Source of the DNA: Orobanche coerulescens
Lineage: Eukaryota > Streptophyta > Magnoliopsida > Lamiales > Orobanchaceae
DNA length: 64,000 nt
Direction of reading: 5' to 3'
Assembly: GCA_033398695.1 (NCBI GenBank)
Contig: CM065817.1
Span: forward strand, 31,072,231 to 31,136,230
The notes beneath the pieces were generated by a model. That model searched no databases, had not been told where the DNA came from, and worked only from the letters and a program-made list of their open reading frames with translations. The translations under genes were made by a program, and so were the position numbers. Positions 10,894 through 22,022 of the stretch are shown here, piece by piece (position 1 is the first letter of the stretch; every line of letters starts with the position of its first letter).

Positions 10894-11619
10894 ATCAGCT
10901 ACCAGGCAACAATTGGGATGGCTCCATATGAAGCATTATACGGAAGAAAGTGTCGATCGCCAATACATTGGGAGATTGACGACCGATGGACACCAAAGAA
11001 CAAGCAAAACCGAGACTCGATAGCAAGAGTTGATCTAGTAGAAGATGCCATGGACAAAGTTCGAGTCATTCGAGATCGTATTCGTACTGCTCAAAGCCGG
11101 AAGAAGAGTTATGCAGATCAGAGGAGAAAAGATTTAGAGTTCAACAAGGGCGACAAAGTATTCCTTCGCTTATCACCACGTAAAGGATTAATCAACTCAA
11201 GGAAAGGAGGAAAGCTTAGCCCCAGATACGTCGGACCATTCACGATACTAGAGCGAATTGGAAATTTGGCGTATCGTCTCGAGCTACCAACCGAGCTTGC
11301 CGGAATGCACGACGTGTTCCATGTCTCAAGATTGAAGAAATACCATCCGGATCCTGAGCATGTCATCACTCATGACATGCCACCAATCAAAGAAGATCTA
11401 ACCTACATCGAGAAGCCGATCAGAATCGTAGATCAACAAGTACACGAGATGAGAAACAAGAAGATTCCGTTAGTCAAAGTCATTTGGTCGAAGCACAACA
11501 GAGAAGAAGATGCCACATGGGAAGCTGAGGAAGAAATGAAGAAATAGTATCCTGAATTATTTGAGTAGGAATTTGGGGACGAAATTCTTTTAAGGAGGGG
11601 AGGATGTAAAACCCCCTAA
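10894..11619 (+). pseudogene. int: Chromovirus C1 integrase C-terminus and chromodomain
   Basis: After the deletion junction, sequence equivalent to C2 from about 19743 resumes. 'MAPYEALYGRKCRSPIHWEI' opens a 209-codon frame from 10918 that holds the GPY/F-type module ('RYVGPFTILERIGNLAYRLE'), the 'VFHVSRLKKYHPDPEHV' motif and a C-terminal chromodomain ('LVKVIWSKHNREEDATWEAE') that would guide integration to chromatin. Stops at 11545 and shortly after break the last 24 codons. The natural stop lies inside the 3' LTR (11617-11619), as in C2. The catalytic DDE core and zinc-binding N-terminus are missing, so it is inactive. Confidence 0.85.
11591..11604 (+). other. Polypurine tract of C1
   Basis: Purine run TAAGGAGGGGAGGA directly before the 3' LTR start TGTAAAACCCCC. 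C2 has the same tract at 20433-20446. Confidence 0.75.
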
Positions 11620-14600
11620 AACTCGATAGTTTACTACATGTATAATTTTTAAATCATGATGTACTCCAATAACAATTGTTTTAATCTACATCTAGTTTCA
11701 TTTATTCGTAAATTATTTTATGAACCAAATAATCAAATTAATTAAAATTTGAAGTGGGAACATAAAATTCCTAATGGGCCATGTGTATCAACACATATAC
11801 ACATAAACACACCATAAGACTCAAGCCCAAACTAAATAAAACTCCTAAGGCTTGGAATCACAATTTAAAGCCCAATCTAATCACCTAGCCACTTTATTAA
11901 ATAAATACTTAATATCTATATCTATATACACCTAAAATACAAAAAAAAAAAATTTAATAACACACACACACACACATAAGCCACGTCCAAGAGCACTTGG
12001 GGGGAGGGGAATCCTTGTCCCCATGCAAGACTCAATGTCTTACATCTTCTCTTCTCAAGTATTCCACCTCCCAACCCCATTAAACCCTTTTAAAAAATCA
12101 AACACCCTCATTCTTTTCACCCTTATACAAACAAAATCTGAAAATTAGAGAGAGTAAGGGAGAGAGGAGGCTGAAATCAAGAAGATAAGGAGAAGAGAAG
12201 AAGAAGAAAAGAATAGAAGAAGAAAAGTTCAACTTAAGGAGGTAATTTCACTATCTATATGTAACTTCAATATATATATATATATATACCTAGATATATC
12301 TTACATACACTAACTTAACCCACATCTTCATCATCCATGGTGTGGTGTACATTTGTCAAAATAAAAAGAGGAGAGGCAAAGAAGAGGTTGGTGCAACTAG
12401 TTCAAAGACTTAGATCTCTTCACCACTTCAAAAACTAAGGTGGGTAAAACTCTTATTTTCTCTTTAATATTCAATTTATCTTAAACAAAGACGCATGTCC
12501 CTTCCATGAAGTTCATATAGTCCACTTTTTTCATACTAATAGCATGCATAATGGTTTATAGCTTGTTGCATGCGAAATTAGCTAATTTTGATAATTTAAG
12601 TGAAATGTCCCAAAACTTCTTATCAATTAAGTATGATTTTATATTCCTTTATATTATGGAAATTATGTTTGGAGAGGTATATTTGTGTTATATGATCATG
12701 CACGTGAAGTTGGATGTTTAATTCGTGGCCTAACAAAAATGGGATGATCAAAACGGACACAAAACAAGAATTAAGTGAAGATAAAGAAAATTATGAAAAT
12801 TATTACAAAAAATACATAATCTGATTTAAGGTCAGAAAGTACAATATATTCACTTGTTAATAACCTACCCTTAAAATTTTATAAGAAACGTAAATCATTT
12901 TCTAAGTCAACGGGTTAAAATCGGCAAAACACGAAGATTGTGTAAATCCATCAAAATGGTGAAACTACTAAATAAAATCCGTATATTTCAGTTTAGAACA
13001 TCAAAGTGGACATAATAAAACGTTTAGACTCTGTCCTAAAAATTTCGTAGTAATCGGAATCTATTTACGGTGTCTACGGACCAAATGTGTAAATTAAGAC
13101 AAAATAAGGGGGTCAAATGATAAATTCCTCAAAAATTTGGAACCAAAGTAAAAAGTTCACCTTCTGGACTGAAGACATAACTTATATAGAAATAAATATT
13201 CTAACCTTAAAATTTCGTAGAGAACGGAAGTCGATTCAAGATTTGGGGCTAAAATACAATAATTGGTAAAATTAGGGTCAACTAGTAAATTTCAATAAAA
13301 ATAAAATTATAAGATAAATTTCCAGGTCTATGGACCAGAATGTTAATTATCAAAGGATAAATATTATATCCAAAAAAAATCCTATAACAATAGGAGTAAA
13401 TTTTGGGTTTTGGGGTCAAAACGACATTTTAAATAGTTTTGGGGCAAAACTGAAAATTCTAGAAAATCAGTCAGACACTGAAAATTTTGGAAAGTTCACT
13501 CAAACACAGAAGTTCCAAGTTCAACATGAACTCTCCCATAAGTTTCGTCACCATCCGTGACGAAAACCAAACCTCATGGGCATAATAATCCGTTTCGCAA
13601 GAATTATGGACGTAACCGTAAATTGGGAAAATTTAAACCAAAAATCAAAGATTGGAATTTATCAAGTCTGGAATCAATAATCACAATTATATTCCAAAGA
13701 TATGTCAATAATAGAACTATAATTTCATAAAAACTCGTGCCACGAATAAACTCCAAATCGCAATCGTATAATCAATTTACGCTAAGTATTGGATATATGA
13801 CTCTACTATGTGCATTCACCGTAATGTGACTAACGTATAATCACATCTAACCGGGAACTAAGTGCCATATAAACAAAGTGCCACAGATAGATCCGCCTCT
13901 AATCCTATCGGGGCAAAGTGCCATGTCGGCAGACGGGGGCCACCTCTTGAGCCCATACGAAACCGAGAGCCGACCTAAAATCTGGGGGCCACCTCTTGAG
14001 TTGTAGGGGCCACCTCTAGAGTCCCAAATTTGTATCAGGTACGGTTAGACCATGTTTTGGATCGAGCAGCACGACTGCGGTTCATGAACAAGGCTACTGT
14101 CGTTTCCTATTCCCTTGAAGCTAATGGACGGAGTGTTTCGGAGGTGACTGGGTCGTAGACTTAGGGTATAATCGCGATTATGGTATGATCCGGGCACTGA
14201 CCCACAATTAAGGACATGCCAAGCCCATATAAGAGATAAGGAAGCACGTCACCAAGCGTGAGAGCGATAAGCTCAAAGGCCAAAGTTATTGTGACGGTCC
14301 GACAAACGCCCAAGGCTACGGTCATTAAACCAAAGGTCGTGGCGATAGTCAAAGGCCAAACACTGATAACGGTCTAAGATGTTATAAGGAGGCCGGGGGA
14401 CTTAGTCATATAGACGACCTCCCGAAGCTAAATACTCACTAGGCGCTCGATACCACATATTGTCATACTTAACAGCAATCTACGGAGATTAACTGTTCAC
14501 TCATAACCTAATTCATTGCATTATATTTTGAAACTTATACCATCCATAAATGATAAATTTTCAAAGGTGGGAGTAAAAATAGTATATATTTCAAAATAAT

Positions 14601-15027
14601 TATATACGTATAATTTCAGAAAATATACTCAACCCAACTCACTGAGAATCCATTATTCTCACCCCAATTTGTATTGTTTTTCTAAAACCCCACTAGATGA
14701 GGAGACCCAAGAAGATGACGAGACGAATGCTGATGACCAGTGAAGATCGTCGTTGAAGAACTGTCGAGACATAAGTATTAGAATGTTGAAATAAATGCCT
14801 CATTTTATTCTTGTATCAATAAAGTATTCTGATCTCCGCTGTACTCTTTGAACTTTATGTAACTATTCCGCTGTACTAATGAATGTTTATTCTATCGAAT
14901 AACCAGACTTAGTTCACCGGGCTAAGATCTGGCATTTGAATGCTCTACTGTAATTCTATTATCACAAACGTTATTTAATTACGTTAGCTGTCGCGTTCTC
15001 GTCCAATCCCGGTGTGGGGGCGTGACA
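11605..15027 (+). repeat. 3' LTR of C1 (3423 bp)
   Basis: Starts TGTAAAACCCCC and ends GGCGTGACA. It contains a poly-A and (AC)n stretch near 11940-11976, a (TA)n run near 12274-12290, and a region near 12090 where C2's LTR has a TATA box but C1 reads TTTTAAAAAA. No gene. The small ORF at 13330-13560 shows no recognisable protein. Confidence 0.87.
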
Positions 15028-15538
15028 GTACATTCATGTCATAATTCATAATATTCTTTTTGAAAACTTGCACCAATTGTTAAACATCACTATTTTTCAA
15101 AAGTGGGAGAAAAATAATGTTTATTAACTTATAAACACATTAAACATCAAACCCCAACTCACTGAGAATCCATTATTCTCACCCCATTTTGAATTATTTT
15201 TCTAAAACCCCACTAGAGAATCAAGAGGAACAAAAGACAGATATTGACAACCACTGAAGACTGTCCTCAAAGTATTGCCAAGACATATGAAATTAGGATA
15301 CTGCTTTAACGCTTCTTTATTTCCTATGTCAAAATGTATTTTGATTTGTGATGTACTCTTTTGCACTTGATGTAATAATTCCGCTGTACTCATGAATGTT
15401 TCTTCTATCGAATAACCAGACTTAGTTCACCGGGCTGAGGTCTGGCACTTGTATACTTACTGAAATTTCTTTATCACAAATGTTATTTATTACGTTAAAT
15501 GTCGCGTTCTCCTCCAACCCCGATGTGGGGGCGTGACA
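15028..15538 (+). repeat. Tail of the 5' LTR of C2 (511 bp)
   Basis: Matches 32382-32897, the end of C2's 3' LTR, with a few small indels. It begins GTACATTC immediately after C1's LTR and ends GGCGTGACA. Confidence 0.85.
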
Positions 15539-15542
15539 GGAG

Positions 15543-15554
15543 TGGTATCGGAGC
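15543..15554 (+). other. Primer-binding site of C2
   Basis: TGGTATCGGAGC, four bases after the LTR end, one base from the initiator-Met tRNA complement. Confidence 0.8.
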
Positions 15555-16085
15555 TCGGTTTGTAAGAAGGACACTTACATCGAGCTTTCCAGGATAAGAT
15601 TCTTCGGACTTAGATGGGAGTTCCACCTAGGGCGAAGTGAACCATAGAAATGAGACCTAATGTAGATTTCTCGAGTCAATTCTCATTAAGATCTCTTTCG
15701 ACTTGTCGATATTCACTTGGAATATGCATAGTCAAATTCAAATTTCCTAAGTCATTGGCCAAGATACTTGATTAAGTATTCACAGAAATTTCCCCGACTG
15801 AATCAATTCTTCTATTGAACTCTTGAAACGGATATAGTTTATTTCACTTATCCATTTCTCAAGGTCATATCACTATTCATTCGAAATTGATGAAGTTCCT
15901 TTAAACTCATCTAAACTTCATTACTTTCTCAAAATGGAGTATTATTGTTCCTTTGTCGTTAGTATCATATAAGCATTTGTTAAATCATTAAGTTCACTGC
16001 CTTAATGATTATTCATGCTTAATAGAGTCTTATATTGGATATTAGATTTTCCGAGAGACTGACTTAGTTTTATTTTGTTAATTAG

Positions 16086-16698
16086 ATGAACCCCACTGGC
16101 AAGAAAGATTTGACCAAGGAAACTCAGGGTATCCCTACTACGCGAGCAACAATTACTGAGGATCAGCTCCGGCAAGCGCTTAACCAAATTGAGGGTGTTA
16201 CAAGACCCATTCTAAACGCAGCTGTTTTGGGCGATTCAAGGGAGGGAGAGCCCCAGAACTTGAGGTCCGTGATTGCACGTATTTTTCAAGATGTGGAGGC
16301 GTATCGTGATCAGAGAGACGAGCTGTTTCAGTTGCTAGAGAAGAAGAGACAAGAATATGAAGAGCTGGAAGAGAGAGCGCATAGTAGACATCCGAACAAT
16401 CGCCAAGCTCTGCAGCCAGAAGTTTCTGCAAGCCCACAAGATGAAAATGCTGGAGAACCAAATCTTGTCTGAACGGCACGAACATGAAAAATTCCAAGCC
16501 ATGGTGAAATCCAAGTTAGGAGGCGTGATCGACCTTTTTCCTAACTCCACCACTGAAGTCGGAACCACATCACGAACATCCCCAATCGCTGATCCCCGAT
16601 TCCGTGAATTTGAGGAGGAGGACCCAGAAGAGGAACCGAAGGAAGATCCGGAGGAGGATCCAGAAGAAGACGCGAGCATGAATTCAGAAGACAACTAG
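16086..16698 (+). pseudogene. Extra ORF upstream of gag in C2, frameshifted
   Basis: Homologue of the intact ORF at 8542-9159. ATG 16086 reads 'MNPTGKKDLTKETQGIPTTR', then the shared 'EDQLRQALNQIEGVTRPILN' and 'DELFQLLEKKRQEYEELEER'. After codon 'EERAH' 20 bp present in C1 are missing and the frame shifts. The rest ('VDIRTIAKLCSQKFLQAHKM' to the acidic tail 'EEDPEEEPKEDPEEDPEEDA') reads in another frame to 16698. Amino-acid differences from C1 leave the coiled-coil and acidic parts intact, which suggests that the protein was once under selection. Function unknown. Confidence 0.7.
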
Positions 16699-16956
16699 AA
16701 AGTTCTAGGATCGAGAATGTTTATGTAACCTTATGATGTTTTGATGTTAGGATGTTTTGGCCTGAGTGCCGTAAGAACTCGAAATGAATGATTTGGCGGT
16801 TAAGCCACTCGTAATTGGAATCAATTATATTTTCTATTCTTATTCGATAAGTCCATTAATCTTGAATAATTAGTAGTTAATTATGCGTTTAATTCTACAT
16901 GACAACATAGAATACTAATAATTCCACATAAGACCATAAATCCTCACACATTCCCC

Positions 16957-17555
16957 AGCACGAGTGTTTTCTATATCTACAAGAAGCCCCTAACGCAATA
17001 GATGTGGTGGAAGGTACATTTCTTGTGCCGAACCACTCTGCTCGTGCATTGTTAGATCCAGGATCATCACATTCTTTTGTTGCACCTCATTATGCACAAA
17101 AATTGAATGTCGACATGGAGTCAATACCCATAAGCTTAGAAGTATCCACACCTATGGGTGCGAGCCGAGAAACAGATTTAGTATTTAGAGATTGTGAAGT
17201 GATCATTAAAGGTCACTGTTTTCCTGCCGACCTAATTCTTCTCCCTATACTTGAGTATGACCTCATACTTGGGATGGATTGGCTATCTAAACACTTTGCA
17301 CAACTCGACTGCCATTCTAAAATAGTTCGATTCTGCAGACCCGATCACCCAGTAGTTGAACTACACGGGGATGCTAGAATTAACTCGGCCCCAATCATAT
17401 CAGCCACGAAGGCGAGAAGGGCCATCTCGAATGGAGCAACGGGATATTTGGCTTTTGTCATTAACAAACCCAAGAGAAAAATGGAGATTGAAGCTACACC
17501 GGTAGTATCAGAATACCGTGATATTTTCCCATGGAACTCACTTCTCTACCTCTAG
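16957..17555 (+). pseudogene. pro: Chromovirus C2 protease
   Basis: Just before this gene the sequence jumps from the ORF-gag spacer to the end of nucleocapsid ('PARV' equivalent region, CAGCACGAG near 16958), so gag is deleted. From ATG 17004 the 183-codon frame reads 'MVEGTFLVPNHSARALLDPG', then 'SSHSFVAPHYAQKLN' and 'LILGMDWLSKHFAQLDCHSK'. The DPG triad stands where most relatives have DSG or DTG, as in C1. The frame runs into the link region 'MEIEATPVVSEYRDIFP' and then shifts near 17535, where RT continues in another frame. Confidence 0.82.
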
Positions 17556-18907
17556 ATAGGGAAGTTGAATTCAGCAATGATATCTTGCCAGGAAAAGCAC
17601 CTGTGGCTAGAACGCCGTATCGAATGGCACCACTAGAACTACAAGAACTGAATGTTCAGTTGCAGAAATTACTAGAGGTTAGATTTATTCGACCGAGTAT
17701 ATATCCTTGGGGAGCACGAGTGCTATTCATATAGAAGAAAGATGGCACACTAAGATTGTGCATCGATTACCGAGAACTTAACAATATTACTATTAAGAAC
17801 AAGTATCCGCTTCCTAGGATCGATGAGCTATTCGACCAGCTACAAGGAGCAACGGTTTACTCAAAGTTCGATCTTCAACAAGGATATTACCAATTGAGGA
17901 TCAAAGAGAATGACATACCGAAGACTGCCTTTTAAACTAGGTATGGTCATTATGAATTCGTGGTAATGCCTTTTCGATTGACCAACGCGCCGGCTGCATT
18001 TATGGATTTAATGCACCACATATTCCAACCATATCTAGATCAATTCATAGTGATATTTATTGACGACATACTCGTTTATTACAAGTCGGATCAAGATCAC
18101 GAAACTCACCTGAGATTGGTACTAGAGACACTAAGGAAGCATAAATTATACGCCAAATTCAGCAAGTGTGAATTCTGGTTAAGAGAGGTAGCATTTTTAG
18201 GACACATAATATCTAGAGATGGAGTCGTAGTAGATCCATCAAAAGTGGAGACTATTCTGGACTGGAAGAGACCAGAAATAGTCACAGAGATACGAAGCTT
18301 TCTTGGACTTGCGGGTTACTACCGCAAATTCATTAAAGACTTTTCCGAAATCGCAGGACCACTCACAAAACTGACGCAGAAGCACGTCAAATTTGAGTGG
18401 AACGATAAGTGTGAGTTGAGCTTCCAAGAACGCAAGAGAAAACTCACTACCGCACCTGTACTAACACTTCCCGAAAGGAGTGAAGGATTTGTGGTTTACA
18501 GCGATGCATCAAAGGAATGATTAGGAGTTGTACTGATGTAAAACGGCAAGGTTGTGGCTTATGCATCACGAAAGCTAAAAATCCACAAGATGAATTATCC
18601 GAGCCATGACCTTGAACTAGCAGCAATAGTGTTTGCTTTGAAGAAATGGAGATACTACCTGTATGGAGCTACATTCACCATCTTTACCGACCACAAGAGT
18701 CTCAAATATTTGTTCTGTCAGAAGGAGTTAAATCTAAGACATAGACGGTGGATAGAACGTCTTGAGGATTATAACCTCACCATTCAGCATCATCGGGGCA
18801 AGGCCAATCTCGTAGCAGATGCCTTAAGTAGGAAAGCGAGTGTGGCTAGACTCATGATAAGGGAATGGGATGCCCTAAGAGAAATAACCCAATGGAACCC
18901 AAGATAG
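17531..18907 (+). pseudogene. rt-rh: Chromovirus C2 reverse transcriptase and RNase H
   Basis: RT opens with 'LPLDREVEFSNDILPG' and 'PYRMAPLELQELNVQLQKLL'. It meets TAG near 17731, then '[16 protein letters not shown]' and a TAA near 17932. From 17960 it runs 186 codons with '[20 protein letters not shown]' and the catalytic '[10 protein letters not shown]'. The connection domain ('[20 protein letters not shown]') leads to RNase H: 'VVYSDASKE', stop TGA at 18518, a second stop at 18539, then '[20 protein letters not shown]' and '[10 protein letters not shown]'. Catalytic residues are present, but at least five stops disable the protein. Several are not C-to-T changes, unlike those in C1 gag. 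Confidence 0.85.
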
Positions 18908-18922
18908 TCTAAGACACATGTT

Positions 18923-20461
18923 GTGTGCGCTAATTTGTCAATGAAACCGGACTTATTTAAGGAAATCCAAGAAGCACAGACTCAAGACCAGAAGTTGTGT
19001 AAACTTAAGGAAAGGGTCGCACAAGGTGAGAAATCTGAGTTTAGCATTTCAGAAGATGGAACACTAAAATTCAAACACCGTATATGTGTTCCTGATAATG
19101 ACAAACTCAAAAAGAAAATTTTAGCTGAGGCTCACTGCTCTCGGTATACAATTCATCCAGGTGGTAATAAGATGTATAAGGATCTAAAGAAACACTACTG
19201 GTGGGTGAATATGAAGAAACAAAGTTGCAGAATTCATAGCAAGGTGCTTAACCTGTCAAAGAGTGAAGGCTGAACACCAGAGACCATCAGGATTGCTACA
19301 ACCACTCAAGATTCCCGAATGGAAATGGGAACTAATTATGATGGACTTCGTGACGGATCTACCGACAACCAGTAGAGGATATATCACAATCTGGGTAGTC
19401 ATGGATAGACTTACAAAGTCAGCTCACTTTCTACCCGTAAGAAAGAAAGATAGTCTGCAGAAGCTAGCAAGGACGTATATCCGAGAAATCGTTAGATTAC
19501 AAGGAGTACCTGTAGACATTGTGTCAGACCGTGACCCCAGATTTGTCTCCAGATTCTGGAAGAGCCTTCATCAAGAACTTGGGACGGCATTGAGTTTTAG
19601 TACTGCAGCACACCTTCAGACAGACGGACAATCTGAGCGAACGATACAAGTCCTTGAGGATATGTTACGGGCATGTGCACTGGATTTTCAAAAGAGTTGG
19701 AGTCACCACCTACCCTTAGCTGAGTTTGCTTACAACAACAACTATCAGGCAACTATCGAGATGGCTCCATATGAAGCATTATACGGAAGAAAGTTCCGAT
19801 CACCAATACATTGGGAGATTGACGACCGATGGACACCAAGGACTAAGCAGAACCAAAACCTGATACCAAAAGTTAATCTAGTAAAAGATGCCATGGATAA
19901 GATTCGAATAATTCGGGATCGAATTCGCACTGCTCAGAGCCGACAGAAGAGTTTTGCAGATCGGAGAAGGAAGGATTTGGAATTCGACACCGGAGACAAA
20001 GTATTCCTTCGTTTATCACCACGTAAGGGATTGATTAACCCGAAGAAGGAAGGGAAGCTTAGCCCTAGATATGTTGGACCTTTCACAATCCTAGAACGAA
20101 TTGGAAATTAGCATATCGTTTCGAGCTACCAGCTGATATTTCCGAAATGCACAACGTATTTCATGTCTCAAGATTGAAGAAATATCATCTAGATCCTGAA
20201 AATGTCATCACGCATGACATACCACCAATCAAAGAAGATTTAACTTATATCGAGAAGCCGATTAGGATCGTGGATCAACAACTACGCGAACTAAGAGACA
20301 AGAAGATACCGTTGGTCAAAGTCGTCTGGACAAATCACAATAGAGAGGAAGACGCTACATGGGAAGATGAAGAAGAAATGAAGAAATCATTTCCCAAGTT
20401 GTTCGAGAAGGAATTTGGGGACCAAATTCTTCTAAGGAGGGGAGGATGTAAAACCCCCTAA
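18923..20461 (+). pseudogene. int: Chromovirus C2 integrase with chromodomain
   Basis: Integrase inserts the cDNA and its chromodomain binds chromatin. The HHCC zinc module starts 'HCSRYTIHPGGNKMYKDLKK'. A frameshift near 19220-19240 splits it, since CLTCQ reads in the frame of the next ORF. From 19263 the core is open for 282 codons with DDE residues in 'MMDFVTDLP', 'VSDRDPRF' and 'TDGQSERT'. The GPY/F-like part 'RYVGPFTILERIGN' ends in TAG at 20109. The frame then shifts, and 20147-20461 supplies 'VFHVSRLKKYHLDPENVITH' and the chromodomain 'LVKVVWTNHNREEDATWEDE'. The last five codons and the stop overlap the 3' LTR, which begins at 20447. Confidence 0.87.
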
Positions 20462-20612
20462 AATTCGATAGCTCACTACATGTACGGTAAATTATATCAT
20501 GATGTAATTTTAATAACATTTGTTATAATATAATATAATCTACATCTAGTTTCATTTTATTTTACTTTATTGTTTCATAAATAATAAATTAATTAAAAGT
20601 TAAAGTAGAATA
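20447..20612 (+). repeat. 3' LTR of C2, first 166 bp (before the SIRE insertion)
   Basis: Starts TGTAAAACCCCCTAAAATT and matches the start of C1's LTR. It is cut by the SIRE element; the GAATA target copy is 20608-20612. It continues at 29394. Confidence 0.85.
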
Positions 20613-21124
20613 TGTTAGATTGATACCGCCACTAGAAGGGGGGGTTGAATAGTGCGGTTAATAGTATTGTACTATTTTTCGTGCGGAAGCAAAAAATAGC
20701 GGAGAATAAAAGTGCAGAAAAGAAAGAACACAAGGAATTGATCGAGAGGTTCGGCTATTAACGAAGCCTACGTCCCCTACCTAGTTTTATCGACTAGGAC
20801 TTTTCTTAGAACTTGGAATTTGCACTTTCTAGATTAGTGCCAACTTCTTACAACTTCTTGATTTCCGGGCTCAAGAACAACCTCACAAAAACACTCTTGT
20901 TTTTCTAGGTACAAGATAGCCAATACACAAAATAAGTGCGAGTAGAAACTCGGCTTTCACGATATATCGCTCTAAGATACAAGAATGAAGATTGGAAATT
21001 ATAGAACAAATCTTCTCGTATCACAATCTAGAATAAGAATATCTCTCAGAATGTTTGCTTGATATTGCTTGAATATGCTAGTAGGCTCACAATTCTTGTG
21101 TATCTTCAATCTCCATGAAGGTGG

Positions 21125-21133
21125 CTATTTATA
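21125..21133 (-). promoter_or_regulatory. TATA box of the SIRE LTR (3' copy)
   Basis: Minus-strand TATAAATAG. The same box is at 28891-28899 in the 5' LTR, which would drive the element. Confidence 0.7.
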
Positions 21134-21173
21134 GCCTTCTTGAGCTCAATTTCCCGTTGGAACAGTATGAAGG

Positions 21174-21562
21174 TTTACGTACGTTATATGATGCTGCTTA
21201 CGTACGTTACGTACGTTACGTACGTTATATGAGTCGAGTAACGGCCGTAATGAAAGTGCCGAAACTGTCCAGTGAGATATGATGAAATGCGTTACGTACG
21301 TTATGATCCTTGTGGTTACGTACATAATCTCCTGGTCAAAGATCCGTTGATTGAGACGACTTGTTGCAACGGCTAGTGGCTTTTCCAACGGTCAGAATAA
21401 TTCAAGCCTTACGTACGTTATATGCTCCCGGTTACGTACGTTACCTGTACAGAAAAGCTTACGAAAATAGTGAATGTTACGTACGTTAGAAAAGATGTGT
21501 TACGTACGTTATCTGTTAAATTTTACGTGCGTTAATGTGATATGTGTTACGTACGTTAACTG
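21174..21562 (-). promoter_or_regulatory. TTACGTACGTTA cluster in SIRE U3 (3' LTR)
   Basis: About twelve copies or close variants of TTACGTACGTTA, three of them directly in tandem near 21200, start about 40 bp upstream of the TATA box. The core contains TACGTA (the bZIP A-box) and CGTACG (GTAC core of SBP-type sites). Both are known plant factor targets, so an enhancer role is a reasonable inference. Confidence 0.65.
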
Positions 21563-21640
21563 AAGAGAAAGTATGTTTTAAGTAAATTTTGGTTTTAAGA
21601 ATACATCATCAAAACGATCTAAAAAATATTGTTCCAACAA

Positions 21641-21653
21641 TCTCCCCCTTTTT
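21641..21653 (-). other. Polypurine tract of the SIRE element, with two further copies
   Basis: Minus-strand AAAAAGGGGGAGA one base from the 3' LTR. Similar tracts lie at 21813-21825 and around 21749-21758, as described for SIRE elements that carry several such tracts. Confidence 0.8.
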
Positions 21654-22022
21654 GATGATGACAAAATTTACTTTATGTGAGTTTTTGAAAAACATGATTT
21701 TGATAAAAATTAGAAACTACCCAAGAACACGAGCATTGCAAAATAATATGCTCCCCCTGAAAACGTGCACGGGTTAGTTCAAAAGTTGATTTCAAAAACG
21801 AATACATATTATTCTCCCCCTTTTTGTCATTAACAAAAAGTTGAGAAAACCTGTAAGAGACATCAATGATACGCATAATAATCAACATAAACCAAGTCAA
21901 TGATTAAACAAAACGATAACCAACATAATGTATGAAAAGATAGTCATTACAGGCAAGCATAAATATGAAATGTTTGGTCTTTTAATAAACAGGAAACATC
22001 ATCATTAGAAAGGATAGCCCGA

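Larger units (their letters stand above)
7223..15027 (+). mobile_element. Chromovirus C1 (Tekay-like Ty3/gypsy), internally deleted
   Basis: Order on the plus strand: end of the 5' LTR (7223-8033), decayed primer site, leader, extra ORF (8542), gag and protease (9428-10893), integrase C-terminus with chromodomain (to 11619), polypurine tract, complete 3' LTR (11605-15027). RT, RNase H and most of integrase are missing. C1 sits inside the 5' LTR of C2: the base after its 3' LTR resumes C2's LTR at GTACA, exactly where C2's 3' LTR reads GACCGTACA (32377-32386). Confidence 0.85.
20613..21639 (-). repeat. 3' LTR of the SIRE element (1027 bp)
   Basis: TGTTAGATTG at 20613 and TTGTTCCAACA ending at 21639 on the plus strand. 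It matches 28379-29393 closely. Differences include one extra TTACGTACG unit near 21200 and a replaced segment near 21430. Confidence 0.92.

Noticed and set aside
11941..11976. Poly-A and (AC)n run as a possible non-LTR retrotransposon tail
   Set aside because: The same place in C2's LTR (29590-29630) has a (TA)n-(CA)n run, so it is a microsatellite inside the LTR. No target duplication or SINE/LINE body seen.
14161..14352. 63-codon minus-strand ORF in C1's 3' LTR
   Set aside because: Lies in LTR sequence shared with 7223 and 32100 copies where the frame is not preserved.
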